From Synechococcus sp. MVIR-18-1 (GTDB lineage: Bacteria; Cyanobacteriota; Cyanobacteriia; PCC-6307; Cyanobiaceae), in NCBI RefSeq assembly GCF_014279835.1, contig NZ_CP047942.1:620001-684000 (forward strand): a stretch of 64,000 bases of DNA, written 5' to 3'. How positions within the stretch are numbered: position 1 is the first letter of the stretch; every line of letters starts with the position of its first letter. Shown one piece after another: positions 9,778-18,164 of the stretch. A model generated the notes under the pieces. That model worked only from the letters and a program-made list of their open reading frames with translations. It made no database searches and had not been told where the DNA came from. A program made the translations under genes and the position numbers.

Positions 9778-11565
9778 TTACCAGCGCTCAAAGGTGTCGA
9801 GACTTGTGCCTCGAATCGCTCTTGTGACCATGCGGCCATAACCCGGATAGTTAAAGCGGCTGAGCCATCCCCAATTGTCATTCGCTCTTTGAACAACGGG
9901 AATCCCGCTTTGCGATGTGTTTAAGGTGAAGGATGAGGGATTGTTGTTTTCATCCTCAACGCAGATACTGCTGGCCCATGCCAGACCGCTGAGGGTTGCA
10001 TTGTTGGGGCGAATGGTTCCCGTTGGCAGATAGAGCAGCGCATAGGGAAGGTTGTCATCTTTGAAACTCAATGACCGCACTTTTGTGTTGCAGGCATCTA
10101 CAGGTGCTGATCCACCGCTGGCCATGATCACGAGCTGCTCAGGCTTGCCATTGCAAGTTGTACTTCCGGGGTTTACTCCACAAATTTTTGCTGAACCTGA
10201 GAGTGTGATTGCGCGTGAAAATTTTGGATCATTTGGATAGGCAACGGGTTGATCTAAATGCAGAACGATTGATCTCGTATCCGTTGTTTCAATTAGAAGC
10301 TTTTTGTTGCTCAAGTTGATATGGTCAAGATAGACATGACAATCAAATTGATTGGATTGGCTGCAGAGGATATCCGTCTTCAGGGTGATGGTTGAGTCTT
10401 CTTGATTGATGTTGATCCCTTCACGTGCTGCGGTTCGAAAGTCTCCGGTATCTGTTGTGATGCCATAGTCACCCGTTTCGGTTTCATCGGCATCGCGCAC
10501 GCAGACTGCTTCACCGCAGGGAAGTGCTGGATACAAAATTGGGGTGCCATCTGCTTTGAGGTCAATCGCACCATCTCCATCCTGATCTCCTTGCGTTGGT
10601 GCGCTGTCATCAAAACTCCACATCCTGATCGTGTTGCCACCACTGCCTCTTGTGGTGTCGTTTACACGATTTTTTTCAAAGAGGTTGGATGGTGGCATCC
10701 CACTGACGCCTCTTCTTGTCGTATCGATATTGATCGGCCATATCTGGTTATCGAGGCTTTTGCCTGCCAATGCTGTGTTGCTGGAGCTCACATCAGCGAG
10801 TAGCGCTGAATCGCCGCATCCACTGGCATATTGGGTTGCGAGGTAATTGCTAGGTGTATTCGTTAAATAAAAGATGTTGCCAGGTCCATTAATCTCAGTG
10901 TCGTTTAATCGGAGATTGTGGCCGCTCATCACACTCCAGTCTCCAGCGCCGGCAACTTTTGAGCTCACATAGAGAGAACGGCGTAGCAAGGCTCTTGCCA
11001 TGACTGTTTCTCCACGGCTGACGATTCCTTCAATGTAAAAAGTGCCTTCACCATTGCCTGCTGTTGCCGTGGTGTTGTAACTACGTAGCCTGTAGGCCAC
11101 TTTGACTTCGTTATTCCCCCCGTCATTGCGCATGTTGCCATTGCTGATCAGCACGCTCGGCGCTTCCGAAATTGTTTGTGCTGGATAGGCTTGGGTGTAA
11201 TTGGTGACTGGTGTGCACAGCTCCACCAATTCATAATCGTCTGTATTGGGTTTCGCCCAGCCCCACTGTCCTTCACTGTTATTCAGTGAAAGTAGAAATC
11301 CTGTGTAGTTGTTACGGTCATCGCGGTTGATGTCGCTGATGATTCGATTGAGGCCGTTGAGCGCAGCAGATTCAGCCATCTGTTGATAACTCTCTGATGC
11401 TCCAAGCTTGCGGGCCATGATCTGGCGAACCATCAATCCTGTGGTTCCAGCCAGCAGAACCGTTCCCATGAGCAAGGCAATGACCATCGTCATTCCTTCT
11501 TCGCTTTTCGCGGTAGTTAGCTTAGTGGATCTTTTGTTTTTACTGGGAAAGGTGTGTTTCTGCAT
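9778..11565 (-). CDS. Large PilX-like pilus protein
   Basis: A 595-aa protein with a class III-like leader (cut expected after Gly24, SEEG, then MTMVIALLMG). It lacks Glu at +5, as in PilX and GspK families, whose members sit at or near the fibre tip (family knowledge). The rest is a large secreted domain rich in Asn, Thr and Asp with paired Cys residues and a DQDGDGAIDLKADG segment resembling a calcium-binding loop. It is separated from the upstream pilin gene by three bases. Function as a minor subunit or adhesin is inferred. Confidence 0.72.
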   Translation of the reverse strand: MQKHTFPSKNKRSTKLTTAKSEEGMTMVIALLMGTVLLAGTTGLMVRQIMARKLGASESYQQMAESAALNGLNRIISDINRDDRNNYTGFLLSLNNSEGQWGWAKPNTDDYELVELCTPVTNYTQAYPAQTISEAPSVLISNGNMRNDGGNNEVKVAYRLRSYNTTATAGNGEGTFYIEGIVSRGETVMARALLRRSLYVSSKVAGAGDWSVMSGHNLRLNDTEINGPGNIFYLTNTPSNYLATQYASGCGDSALLADVSSSNTALAGKSLDNQIWPINIDTTRRGVSGMPPSNLFEKNRVNDTTRGSGGNTIRMWSFDDSAPTQGDQDGDGAIDLKADGTPILYPALPCGEAVCVRDADETETGDYGITTDTGDFRTAAREGININQEDSTITLKTDILCSQSNQFDCHVYLDHINLSNKKLLIETTDTRSIVLHLDQPVAYPNDPKFSRAITLSGSAKICGVNPGSTTCNGKPEQLVIMASGGSAPVDACNTKVRSLSFKDDNLPYALLYLPTGTIRPNNATLSGLAWASSICVEDENNNPSSFTLNTSQSGIPVVQRANDNWGWLSRFNYPGYGRMVTRAIRGTSLDTFERW

Positions 11566-11568
11566 GAC

Positions 11569-12093
11569 TTAGCCGCAATTGATTGTGTTTTCAATTTCTG
11601 AGAGGTTTCCACTTCTTAGGTCGCTAGCGCCATTGCTAATGTTGAAGCAAGATTTAATCGCATATGTATATTTTGTTTCGTCTGCATTTTCTTCTTCTTT
11701 CTCTCTATCACTTACTCGTGTAGCTGTCATTGTGTAGACGGATTCAGTAGGCCCTGTGATTGACAGATCGTAGATTGAGTTTGGAAGAGTGATAGGTGTG
11801 TTGAGATCGCCTGTTGCTGGACCATTGCTTGTCATTACCGCTGCAATACTTGATAACTCGTCCCAAGTTGTAGGTGCTTCTCCCGTTTCATCAATGTGCT
11901 GGCCAATGATTGCTGGGATTACTAGCATTTTGGCTTTGGCATCTGCAAGCTTTGCGCTGTTGTTTGCATTTGTGTAACTGGGATAAGCAATTGAGCTTAG
12001 TGTGCCAATGATTGCTGTAGAGATTGCTATTTCAACAAGGCTGAACCCATTTTTAGGTCTGTATGTATTCGGAGAGGGGAATTTTCTGATCAT
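11569..12093 (-). CDS. Type IV pilin
   Basis: A 174-aa pilin with leader cleavage expected after Gly16 (PKNG, then FSLVEIAIST) and Glu at +5. A Tyr-Pro pair (AYPSYTNANN) follows the helix, as in classical pilins. The C-terminal half has two Cys residues (SCFN, INCG) that could form the D-loop disulfide. It lies 208 bp downstream of pilA1, beyond a hairpin, and directly before the PilX-like gene. Confidence 0.85.
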   Translation of the reverse strand: MIRKFPSPNTYRPKNGFSLVEIAISTAIIGTLSSIAYPSYTNANNSAKLADAKAKMLVIPAIIGQHIDETGEAPTTWDELSSIAAVMTSNGPATGDLNTPITLPNSIYDLSITGPTESVYTMTATRVSDREKEEENADETKYTYAIKSCFNISNGASDLRSGNLSEIENTINCG

Positions 12094-12265
12094 GAGACTC
12101 CTTGGACTTCCCGATGTGATTTGACTTGGTTGTTTGGCTTGATTTGCTTAGATATTATTCAGACTTTCTGCATGATTCGTTCAGTTCAATCGCTCTGAAT
12201 GGTTTTTTGGTCTAGTTGTGAATATTTTACTTGTTGGCTATTGGTTCATGGCCGCTCTTTTGTAA

Positions 12266-12285
12266 AGGCAGCATTTTAGCTGCCT
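12266..12285 (-). terminator. Hairpin just after pilA1, probable attenuator
   Basis: A perfect 7-bp stem (AGGCAGC / GCTGCCT) with a 6-nt loop lies 17 nt past the pilA1 stop. In the pilA1 direction it is followed by TTTACAAAAG, a weak U-tract; on the other strand it is followed by a T-rich run. It could end or stabilise the abundant pilA1 message while letting some transcription reach the minor pilins (inference). Confidence 0.5.
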
Positions 12286-12301
12286 AGTTTTTGTCTTTTT
12301 A

Positions 12302-12784
12302 TTATTCATCTCCTGTTGGTTGGGTGAATTCAATTGCGCCATTCTCCGACTTAACCGTAATCAGGCAGGTCTCTCCCGCCCCAAATTCTATTTTTGGCCC
12401 GCATTTTGCCTTTGCGGTTGACCCCTCTTCAATGGTGCTTGTAAATATCACGTCCGAAGTTGGTGCTGTTGACGTGTCTCCAGCATTGTTGCAATCTCTT
12501 GAGATTCCTTCGATGCTCTCCGCTGGATAATCATTGGGATATGGACCCTCAATAATAATTGCAGTAGAGCATTCTTTTGCTAAACCTACAAATTCTCCGA
12601 CTTGTGCGCCGGCTTGAGCTTTGTCTTTTACGCCTAGGAAGTTAGGAAGCGCTACTGCCGACAGTACACCGACAACAACGATTACAATCATCAGCTCCAC
12701 AAGTGTGAAACCTTTTTCGAGAAGGTTTTGGCCTTTCTTGCGGTTAAGGACTGAAAATTGAAGACGGCTGTTAAGTGTGCTCAT
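12302..12784 (-). CDS. pilA1: Major type IV pilin PilA1
   Basis: A 160-aa pilin. The leader is basic with cleavage expected after Gly25 (LLEKG), mature start FTLVELMIVIVVVGVLS with Glu at +5, then ALPNFLG. Four Cys residues (72, 98, 128, 140) can make two disulfides. It has the best pilin signature of the cluster, heads the leftward run of six and is followed by a hairpin, which fits a strongly expressed major subunit. It is divergent from the second pilin run across about 200 bp that must carry both promoters. Confidence 0.9.
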   Translation of the reverse strand: MSTLNSRLQFSVLNRKKGQNLLEKGFTLVELMIVIVVVGVLSAVALPNFLGVKDKAQAGAQVGEFVGLAKECSTAIIIEGPYPNDYPAESIEGISRDCNNAGDTSTAPTSDVIFTSTIEEGSTAKAKCGPKIEFGAGETCLITVKSENGAIEFTQPTGDE

Positions 12785-12982
12785 GATGTTCAGTGAATGA
12801 ATTTTGAAATGGCACCTTTGTGCTCATGAATCCACTATCTCTTGATTGATTGGTGCGTAGATAAGAAAAGGGCTAGATCTTCCTGAGAGGTTTCTTAGGG
12901 CCGTTTCTTCCTCTAGTGGCGCTGATCTTCTCTTCGCCGGGGAACGCTTTGCCCAGTTGCGTTTATCCCTTTGAGTTGTTTG

Positions 12983-13465
12983 ATGGTCTCCCGACTTCGA
13001 TCCGAGGCTGGATTCGTGTTGCCCTTGGCGCTTACTGCTTCAGCGGTGTTGCTGTTGGGGAGTGCTTCGCTTCATACGCTCAGCCTGCAGAAGCGATTGC
13101 GGATCCATGCCACTCATCAGCGTGGGCAGGTCGCTGATCAGCTGCGCTCTGCGGCCCAGGCATTTTCATCCGCTGCTATTGGAGAAGAAGCCTGTTTGCT
13201 GCGGTGGTCTTCGCTGGAATGGTCTGGTCTTGCTCAAGCTTGCACAGGCTCTGATCCATCCCAGCTGAGCGGTGGTGTGGTGGGAGAGATGCCCTGGACG
13301 TTGCTCGATTGGCAGCCAATGAACCACAGCGGTCAGTTGACACTGCAATTGGCGGATGGGCGAACCGGCAGCTTCCGTCTTGCGCTTGATCCTTCTGCAG
13401 TTTCCGTTCTTGGCATCAGTGAGGTGCAGCTGCAGGCTCGCGTTCCTCAGCTGGAGGCTGAGTGA
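12983..13465 (+). CDS. PilX-like minor pilin
   Basis: A 160-aa protein with a short leader: MVSRLRSEAG, then FVLPLALTAS, a hydrophobic helix without Glu at +5, as in PilX-type subunits. The body is globular with no further membrane segment. I chose the ATG at 12983; a TTG at 12971 would add four residues. It is the first gene of the rightward run, and its TGA overlaps the next start (TGATG). Assignment to PilX is by N-terminal pattern only. Confidence 0.65.
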   Translation: MVSRLRSEAGFVLPLALTASAVLLLGSASLHTLSLQKRLRIHATHQRGQVADQLRSAAQAFSSAAIGEEACLLRWSSLEWSGLAQACTGSDPSQLSGGVVGEMPWTLLDWQPMNHSGQLTLQLADGRTGSFRLALDPSAVSVLGISEVQLQARVPQLEAE

Positions 13466-13893
13466 TGAGCTTGCTTGAAGTGGTGGTGTCGTCTGTTGTG
13501 TTGGCCTCAAGCAGCAGTGCCGCCCTCGGAGTGTGGAATCAGGCTGCCACTGAAGTTCAAAGAAGTACCCAGTTGGATGAGCTCGCTCTTCAGCTGGAGA
13601 CGGCACGGATCGCGACTGACCGATGGCTTCAGTCGGATGCGGCAGCGTCTGTCGTGATCGATTCCAGTTCGCCTGATTGCAGGTTTAACCCTGAAGCCTT
13701 AAATGCAGCTGTTGTTGAGCGATTGCCGCTTGGATCTGAAGTGAGCACTCATTGGAGTGCCGATCCCCAGGGCCTTGGCCATTGGCTTGAGCTCAGTGTT
13801 GATGTCCAGCAATCATCACCTCCCTTGAAGAGGCGTTTGCTGTTGTCGCCTGCGGCCTATGGCCTCTGCCAGCAGGAAGAGGTGCGCGCATGA
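13465..13893 (+). CDS. Leaderless pilin-like protein
   Basis: A 142-aa protein that begins MSLLEVVVSS. This aligns with the mature end of a pilin (F-S-L-L-E), the start Met replacing Phe +1 and Glu falling at +5. An in-frame TGA at 13459-13461 rules out a longer N-terminus, so there is no leader for prepilin peptidase. A GTG immediately before (13462) is an alternative start. The start overlaps the upstream stop and its own stop overlaps the next gene. It is probably a pilus minor subunit or a decayed one. Confidence 0.65.
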   Translation: MSLLEVVVSSVVLASSSSAALGVWNQAATEVQRSTQLDELALQLETARIATDRWLQSDAAASVVIDSSSPDCRFNPEALNAAVVERLPLGSEVSTHWSADPQGLGHWLELSVDVQQSSPPLKRRLLLSPAAYGLCQQEEVRA

Positions 13894-14408
13894 GCTTGAT
13901 CGAGCAGCTGATCGTGGTGAGCTTGGTGGGGATGTTGGCGTCGATTCCAATCGTGACGGGAGGTGGCGACCGGGATCAACTTCAGCTCGATGCCAGTGCG
14001 CGCCGCTTGCAGAGCGGTTTGGATCGGGCCCGCAGCATTGCTCGGCGGAAGCAGATCGCTTGCGGAGTTTCCCTGAATGACGAGGGATTCACGGATCCCG
14101 ATGAGGGGAGTCTTCCTGGTTCTCTTCCTGCCTGTCCTGGGATCGGGATGGCGTTGCAGGAGGAATTTGAACAGGGGCCAATTGTGTTGAGCACGAACTT
14201 GCCTCCGCTGTTGCGCTTCACTGCCAACGGTTTGCTTCTGGATGGCGGGATTGCGGTGCTTAGCCATCGTCGTTTAGCCAAAGCGCGATGTGTAGTTGTG
14301 AGCTTGCCCTTAGGCGTGAGCCGGATTGGCTTCTATCAGGCTCCTCTTCCATCTGATGGTGGGCGTCTGCGCAGTAGCCATTGCCTGCCTGATGTCGCTT
14401 CGAGTTAA
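13890..14408 (+). CDS. Second leaderless pilin-like protein (GspH/FimT-like)
   Basis: A 172-aa protein beginning MSLIEQLIVVSLVGMLASIP, again with Met at pilin position +1 and Glu at +5. The frame upstream is open but carries no start codon and no Gly just before the Met. The start overlaps the preceding TGA as ATGA. The domain after the helix (ARRLQSGLDRARSIARRKQ) resembles the FimT/GspH helix-to-globule transition, where residues such as LDRARSIARR are common. The family call is inference. Confidence 0.65.
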   Translation: MSLIEQLIVVSLVGMLASIPIVTGGGDRDQLQLDASARRLQSGLDRARSIARRKQIACGVSLNDEGFTDPDEGSLPGSLPACPGIGMALQEEFEQGPIVLSTNLPPLLRFTANGLLLDGGIAVLSHRRLAKARCVVVSLPLGVSRIGFYQAPLPSDGGRLRSSHCLPDVASS

Positions 14409-14412
14409 GTCG

Positions 14413-15000
14413 ATGTTCAAGCGATTATCCGAAACACGAGCTGAGAACGGGTTCACGTTGATCGAGCTGCTGCTCTCTCTCAGCCTTGGCAGCTTGCTGT
14501 TTGTTGTGTTGCTGCAGCTGATCGGCGCTGATCTACGTCTCGGAAACACAATGGCGAGCCGTTTGCGTGAATCGGCGCAGCAACGCCAAACCTTGGAGTT
14601 GATTCGAGCTGAGTTGGCGATGGGATCTGGCTGGACGGTAGATCCCACTCCGTCCCATCAATGGTCCTGCGGCATGGCCGGGCGTCAGCCGGTGCTCGCC
14701 ATTGGCTTGGATGGTAATGATTCACGAGCGTCTGCTCAAACCATTATTTACAGCGTGGGAGCTGCGCCCTCAGCGATTTGGCGCGGCCAGGTGTTGATGC
14801 GTTGCGGGCCTGCCTACGGACTTGATGGTGTGATCAGACCAGGGGGAAAAGCACAAAATCGCGTTCTGATTGATGGCTTACCCAAGGAGGGTTTGGGGTT
14901 TCAAGCCCGGCAAGATCCTCAATCCAAAGTGCTGCACCTTGCTTTGGAGCAGGCGGTTAATGGTGGCTCTGGGCGTCTTCGTTCTGCTGCAGTGTTCTGA
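14413..15000 (+). CDS. PilW-like minor pilin
   Basis: A 195-aa protein with a normal leader: cleavage expected after Gly13 (RAENG), mature FTLIELLLSLSLGSLLFVV with Glu at +5. The helix is followed by LIGADLRLGNTM and a globular region with two Cys. The start at 14413, four bases after the upstream stop, gives the shortest canonical leader; longer starts run into the previous gene. It closes the rightward pilin run. PilW/PulJ type is suggested by the long helix and position. Confidence 0.78.
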   Translation: MFKRLSETRAENGFTLIELLLSLSLGSLLFVVLLQLIGADLRLGNTMASRLRESAQQRQTLELIRAELAMGSGWTVDPTPSHQWSCGMAGRQPVLAIGLDGNDSRASAQTIIYSVGAAPSAIWRGQVLMRCGPAYGLDGVIRPGGKAQNRVLIDGLPKEGLGFQARQDPQSKVLHLALEQAVNGGSGRLRSAAVF

Positions 15001-15016
15001 TTGAAGTTTGTTCTCG

Positions 15017-15262
15017 TTATTCGTTGAAATAGATCTTGATTCTGATCTTCACCCAGCGTTTATAAGGAAACACTCTCCAGAACCGCCATAACCCCCAGGC
15101 CAGCAACCAGCCAAACAGGCCGACAACCAATCCCACCAGGAATGAATGTCCAACCAGAAACGGTCCGCTGTATTCCAAGTGAAACAGCTCCACTAAAAAA
15201 GCAGAGGAAACGGCAACCAGATAGGTGGGAATTTGAGGATGCTGATTGGTTGGGCTTGGCAA
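15017..15262 (-). CDS. Small membrane protein, unknown
   Basis: An 81-aa protein with two hydrophobic segments (LVAVSSAFLVELF and FLVGLVVGLFGWLLAWGLW) and a basic C-terminus (RFWRVFPYKRWVKIRIKIY). I do not recognise a family. It converges on the PilW-like gene. The composition is consistent with a real membrane peptide. Confidence 0.45.
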   Translation of the reverse strand: MPSPTNQHPQIPTYLVAVSSAFLVELFHLEYSGPFLVGHSFLVGLVVGLFGWLLAWGLWRFWRVFPYKRWVKIRIKIYFNE

Positions 15263-15359
15263 GTTTTTTGGAGGCCTATTTAATCAATACTAGGTAAGAC
15301 CCCAGTGCTGGCTTTGCATTGTCACACCCACTCATCTTGCAGCGATTCGTTCTGTTGAT

Positions 15360-15713
15360 TCAAGCTTTTTCAGAGGCTGCCGTTGGCATGAACAGGAAGT
15401 AGGCCTCCACGCTTGCAGCGGCTAGGGCCAGGAAAATGTGATCAATCCAGCCATTGCGCACGCCCATGCCCATGAAGGCAATCCAGGTGTTAATCACCAC
15501 CATCACGCACAGAAAAATACCCAGAACAAAGCCAGTGAACTGATTCAAATGCCTGCGCTGGATCCAGAGGCTTGCGAGTAAGGGCAATAGGACAAGGGTT
15601 GAAGTTGCATGCAGAATTTGCATGCTTAGATCACTATGTAAATGCGGAGTGATTGCAGCCCATAAATTCACCGGAATGAGCAAGGAGCAAAAAATTAAGT
15701 AAAAGATCATCAT
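15360..15713 (-). CDS. Four-helix membrane protein coupled to a histidine kinase
   Basis: A 117-aa protein with four predicted membrane helices and little else; no family recognised. The start at 15713 overlaps the kinase stop as ATGA, so it is translated with the kinase. It could be a partner or sensor subunit of that kinase (inference from coupling). A longer frame to 15764 lies inside the kinase and is less likely. Confidence 0.6.
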   Translation of the reverse strand: MMIFYLIFCSLLIPVNLWAAITPHLHSDLSMQILHATSTLVLLPLLASLWIQRRHLNQFTGFVLGIFLCVMVVINTWIAFMGMGVRNGWIDHIFLALAAASVEAYFLFMPTAASEKA

Positions 15714-17182
15714 GATTTTGCGCTTGAAGTAGTCGGTGGTTTTGGCAGGATCACGGAGAAGCAACTTCCTTCTCCTTCTTTGCTTTGAACGCGAACTTCA
15801 CCGCCCATGGCAGACATCAGTAGGGCCACAACAGACAGCCCGAGCCCAGTTCCGCTGCTGCCAGAGCTGTTTTGAGCCCGGTGAAAGCGCTTGAAAATAT
15901 GCGGTAGATCGCTTTCTGGAATGCCGATTCCTTCATCTTTCACATCGATGGCAATCCCATCCGGGTGAGGCTGAAGCAGCAGCGTAATGAGGGAGTTTTG
16001 CGCGGAGTATTTGGCGGCGTTATCGATTAAATCCAAGAGCACTTGTTGCAGGCGGCCAGGATCAGCGAGTGCCTCACTGGTCTCCTGCTCGGGAATGGTG
16101 TTCACCACTTCAAGCCTGTGATCGCTGAGATTGCTGCGGCTGAGATCAGCAACTTTGACCACCAACTGCTCAAGATCCACGACTTCTTGGTTGAGTTGCA
16201 ATTGGCCGGAGTCGCTGCGGGAGAGGTCGAGGAGATCGTCGAGCAGCATGCGCATGCGAATGCTTTCCTCTTCTGCTGTTTTCAGTCCACGGCGTTCGTC
16301 GTCGCTTAAGCCCTTGCTGCGCTTGATCGTGCGGTGTAGATACCCCTGAACGATGGTGAGTGGCGTTCGCAGCTCATGGCTCACGGCACTGACAAAGCGC
16401 CGCTGATCATTCCAGGACAGGGCGAGTCGTTCCATTAATTCGGCATAGGTGCTTGCTAACTGGCGCACCTCCTTCGGTGCTGCCGTCATCTCTGGAATCG
16501 GATCTTGATTCAGGGTGTCTGCGGTGAGGGCGGCGCTGCGCTCACTGAGTTGCAGCAGAGGCCTCACGATCCGTCTCACCATCGCGGTGATCGTGACCAG
16601 GGAGAGCGACATCGATCCCACCCCGATCAGGATCATCCACCCCAAAAATTCGTTTTGGGTGCGGCCTGTGTCTGTGGCTTTTGCGCTGCTCCAAAGTCGT
16701 TCCCCGGTTGGATACGACCGGCTCAGCAGCGTGAGGTAATCCTGGCCTTGAACCGTGATCAGCCGGGTGTTCTGGTCCTTCTTGTGAGCCTGCATCGTGG
16801 CTCGCATCATCTGCATCGGGATGGCGATATGGCCAAACGTTGGCAGCACAAGGCGCCCATCCGCCAGCTCGATCCAGAGGGTGGTGCGCACGCTGGAGTG
16901 ATCGCGTAGCTCCTGACGCACCTCTGCCTGGATCGCTGGGTTCCAATCGTTGGCGGAATGGTTTTGGCCTAGATGGTCATGCGCCACCAGGTTGTTGCTT
17001 AAGTGCTCCGCATTGGCCTGTAATTCCGCCTCCCCGTTGCGGATCTGATTGCGATTGCTGAGCCAGAGCCCTGTGGTGGTGGCCCCGGTGAATCCGATCA
17101 GCACTGCGGTGTAAGTGGCCAGCTGGAGTTGGCCTTCAAGGGTTCCGAGGAGTTTCGATCGCCAGTTAGACCCAGATGCCAC
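15710..17182 (-). CDS. Membrane sensor histidine kinase (HAMP, HisKA, HATPase)
   Basis: About 490 aa. A membrane helix near residues 20-42 and a second near 180-203 flank a periplasmic sensor region of roughly 140 residues. Then come a HAMP domain, the phosphoacceptor box SAVSHELRTPLTIVQGYL with His about 269, and ATPase boxes LLDLIDNAAKYS, DEGIGIPESDLPHIFKRF and GTGLGLSVV. No response regulator is adjacent, so the partner lies elsewhere. The start is uncertain: GTG at 17182 avoids overlap with the divergent permease; an ATG at 17305 would add 41 residues. Confidence 0.85.
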   Translation of the reverse strand: MASGSNWRSKLLGTLEGQLQLATYTAVLIGFTGATTTGLWLSNRNQIRNGEAELQANAEHLSNNLVAHDHLGQNHSANDWNPAIQAEVRQELRDHSSVRTTLWIELADGRLVLPTFGHIAIPMQMMRATMQAHKKDQNTRLITVQGQDYLTLLSRSYPTGERLWSSAKATDTGRTQNEFLGWMILIGVGSMSLSLVTITAMVRRIVRPLLQLSERSAALTADTLNQDPIPEMTAAPKEVRQLASTYAELMERLALSWNDQRRFVSAVSHELRTPLTIVQGYLHRTIKRSKGLSDDERRGLKTAEEESIRMRMLLDDLLDLSRSDSGQLQLNQEVVDLEQLVVKVADLSRSNLSDHRLEVVNTIPEQETSEALADPGRLQQVLLDLIDNAAKYSAQNSLITLLLQPHPDGIAIDVKDEGIGIPESDLPHIFKRFHRAQNSSGSSGTGLGLSVVALLMSAMGGEVRVQSKEGEGSCFSVILPKPPTTSSAKS

Positions 17183-17271
17183 GAAATCGGTCCCCGGCGT
17201 TGATGCCTCACTAAATGCAATTTTGGCAGCTGGACCAGGGAGAATGAAACCCTTCCGCTCTTCCAGTTGCC

Positions 17272-18144
17272 TTGAGTTTTGCGGTTTCGCCCCTAGGCAT
17301 CGCACGCCCCACCCTCTCGGCTCGCATGGCCCGATGGGGTCTTGTGATTGTGGGGATCTACATCGCCGTTGCCCTGCTCACGCCTGTGCTGATCAGCGTT
17401 GGCTTGCTTCCTGATCCCAATGCCGGTTTAGACAATGCGATCTATGCAGCGCCGTCTCCGCAGCATTGGTGTGGCACCGACCGGCTCGGCCGCGATGTGT
17501 GTGTACGCACATTGCAGGGGAGTGGTGTTGCCCTTCAAGTGGTGCTGCTGGCGGTGGTTCTTGCCTTGGTGGTGGGAGTGCCAATTGGAATGTTGAGTGG
17601 CTACCTCGGGGGCGGTGTCGACCGGGTGCTGGTGCTGCTCATGGACACGCTCTACACCTTGCCGGTGTTGTTGCTGTCTGTGGTGTTGGCGTTTCTGCTG
17701 GGTCGCGGGATTCCGAATGCCGCAGCAGCCCTGTGCGTGGTGTACATCCCCCAGTACTTCCGGGTGGTGCGCAACCAAACAGCCCAGGTGAAATCGGAGT
17801 TGTTCGTGGAGGCTGCAAAAACCCTCGGGGCTGGTCCCATCTGGATCCTGCGGCGCTATCTGTTCCGCAATGTGATCACCTCCGTGCCAGTGCTGCTCAC
17901 CTTGAACGCAGCTGATGCGGTGTTGGTGCTGGGAGGCTTGGGCTTTTTGGGCCTGGGTTTGCCAGAAACCGTGCCGGAATGGGGAAGCGATCTCAATCTG
18001 GCGCTTGCCGCTGTGCCTACTGGTATCTGGTGGACGGCTCTCTATCCAGGCCTGGCGATGTTTGTGCTGGTGCTCGGTTTGTCCTTCTTAGGTGAAGGCC
18101 TCGAGGCTTGGGTGAGCAGTACGGGTCGCGACGCGGCAAACTGA
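17272..18144 (+). CDS. DppC-like ABC transporter permease
   Basis: A 290-aa permease with about six membrane helices. The CGTDRLGRDVCVRTLQGSG block and the inner-loop EAAKTLGAGPIWILRRYLF (the EAA motif contacting the ATPase) are diagnostic for the DppC/OppC subfamily that imports peptides or nickel. No partner permease, ATPase or binding protein is nearby. The start may be TTG at 17272 or ATG at 17326. A small membrane gene follows 20 bp later. Confidence 0.85.
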   Translation: MSFAVSPLGIARPTLSARMARWGLVIVGIYIAVALLTPVLISVGLLPDPNAGLDNAIYAAPSPQHWCGTDRLGRDVCVRTLQGSGVALQVVLLAVVLALVVGVPIGMLSGYLGGGVDRVLVLLMDTLYTLPVLLLSVVLAFLLGRGIPNAAAALCVVYIPQYFRVVRNQTAQVKSELFVEAAKTLGAGPIWILRRYLFRNVITSVPVLLTLNAADAVLVLGGLGFLGLGLPETVPEWGSDLNLALAAVPTGIWWTALYPGLAMFVLVLGLSFLGEGLEAWVSSTGRDAAN

Positions 18145-18164
18145 AAGCAATCGGTGTCTCACGC

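Noticed and set aside
9705-9896. A 63-codon minus-strand frame overlapping the end of the large PilX-like gene
   Set aside because: It lies mostly inside the PilX-like coding region in another frame and has no start signal.
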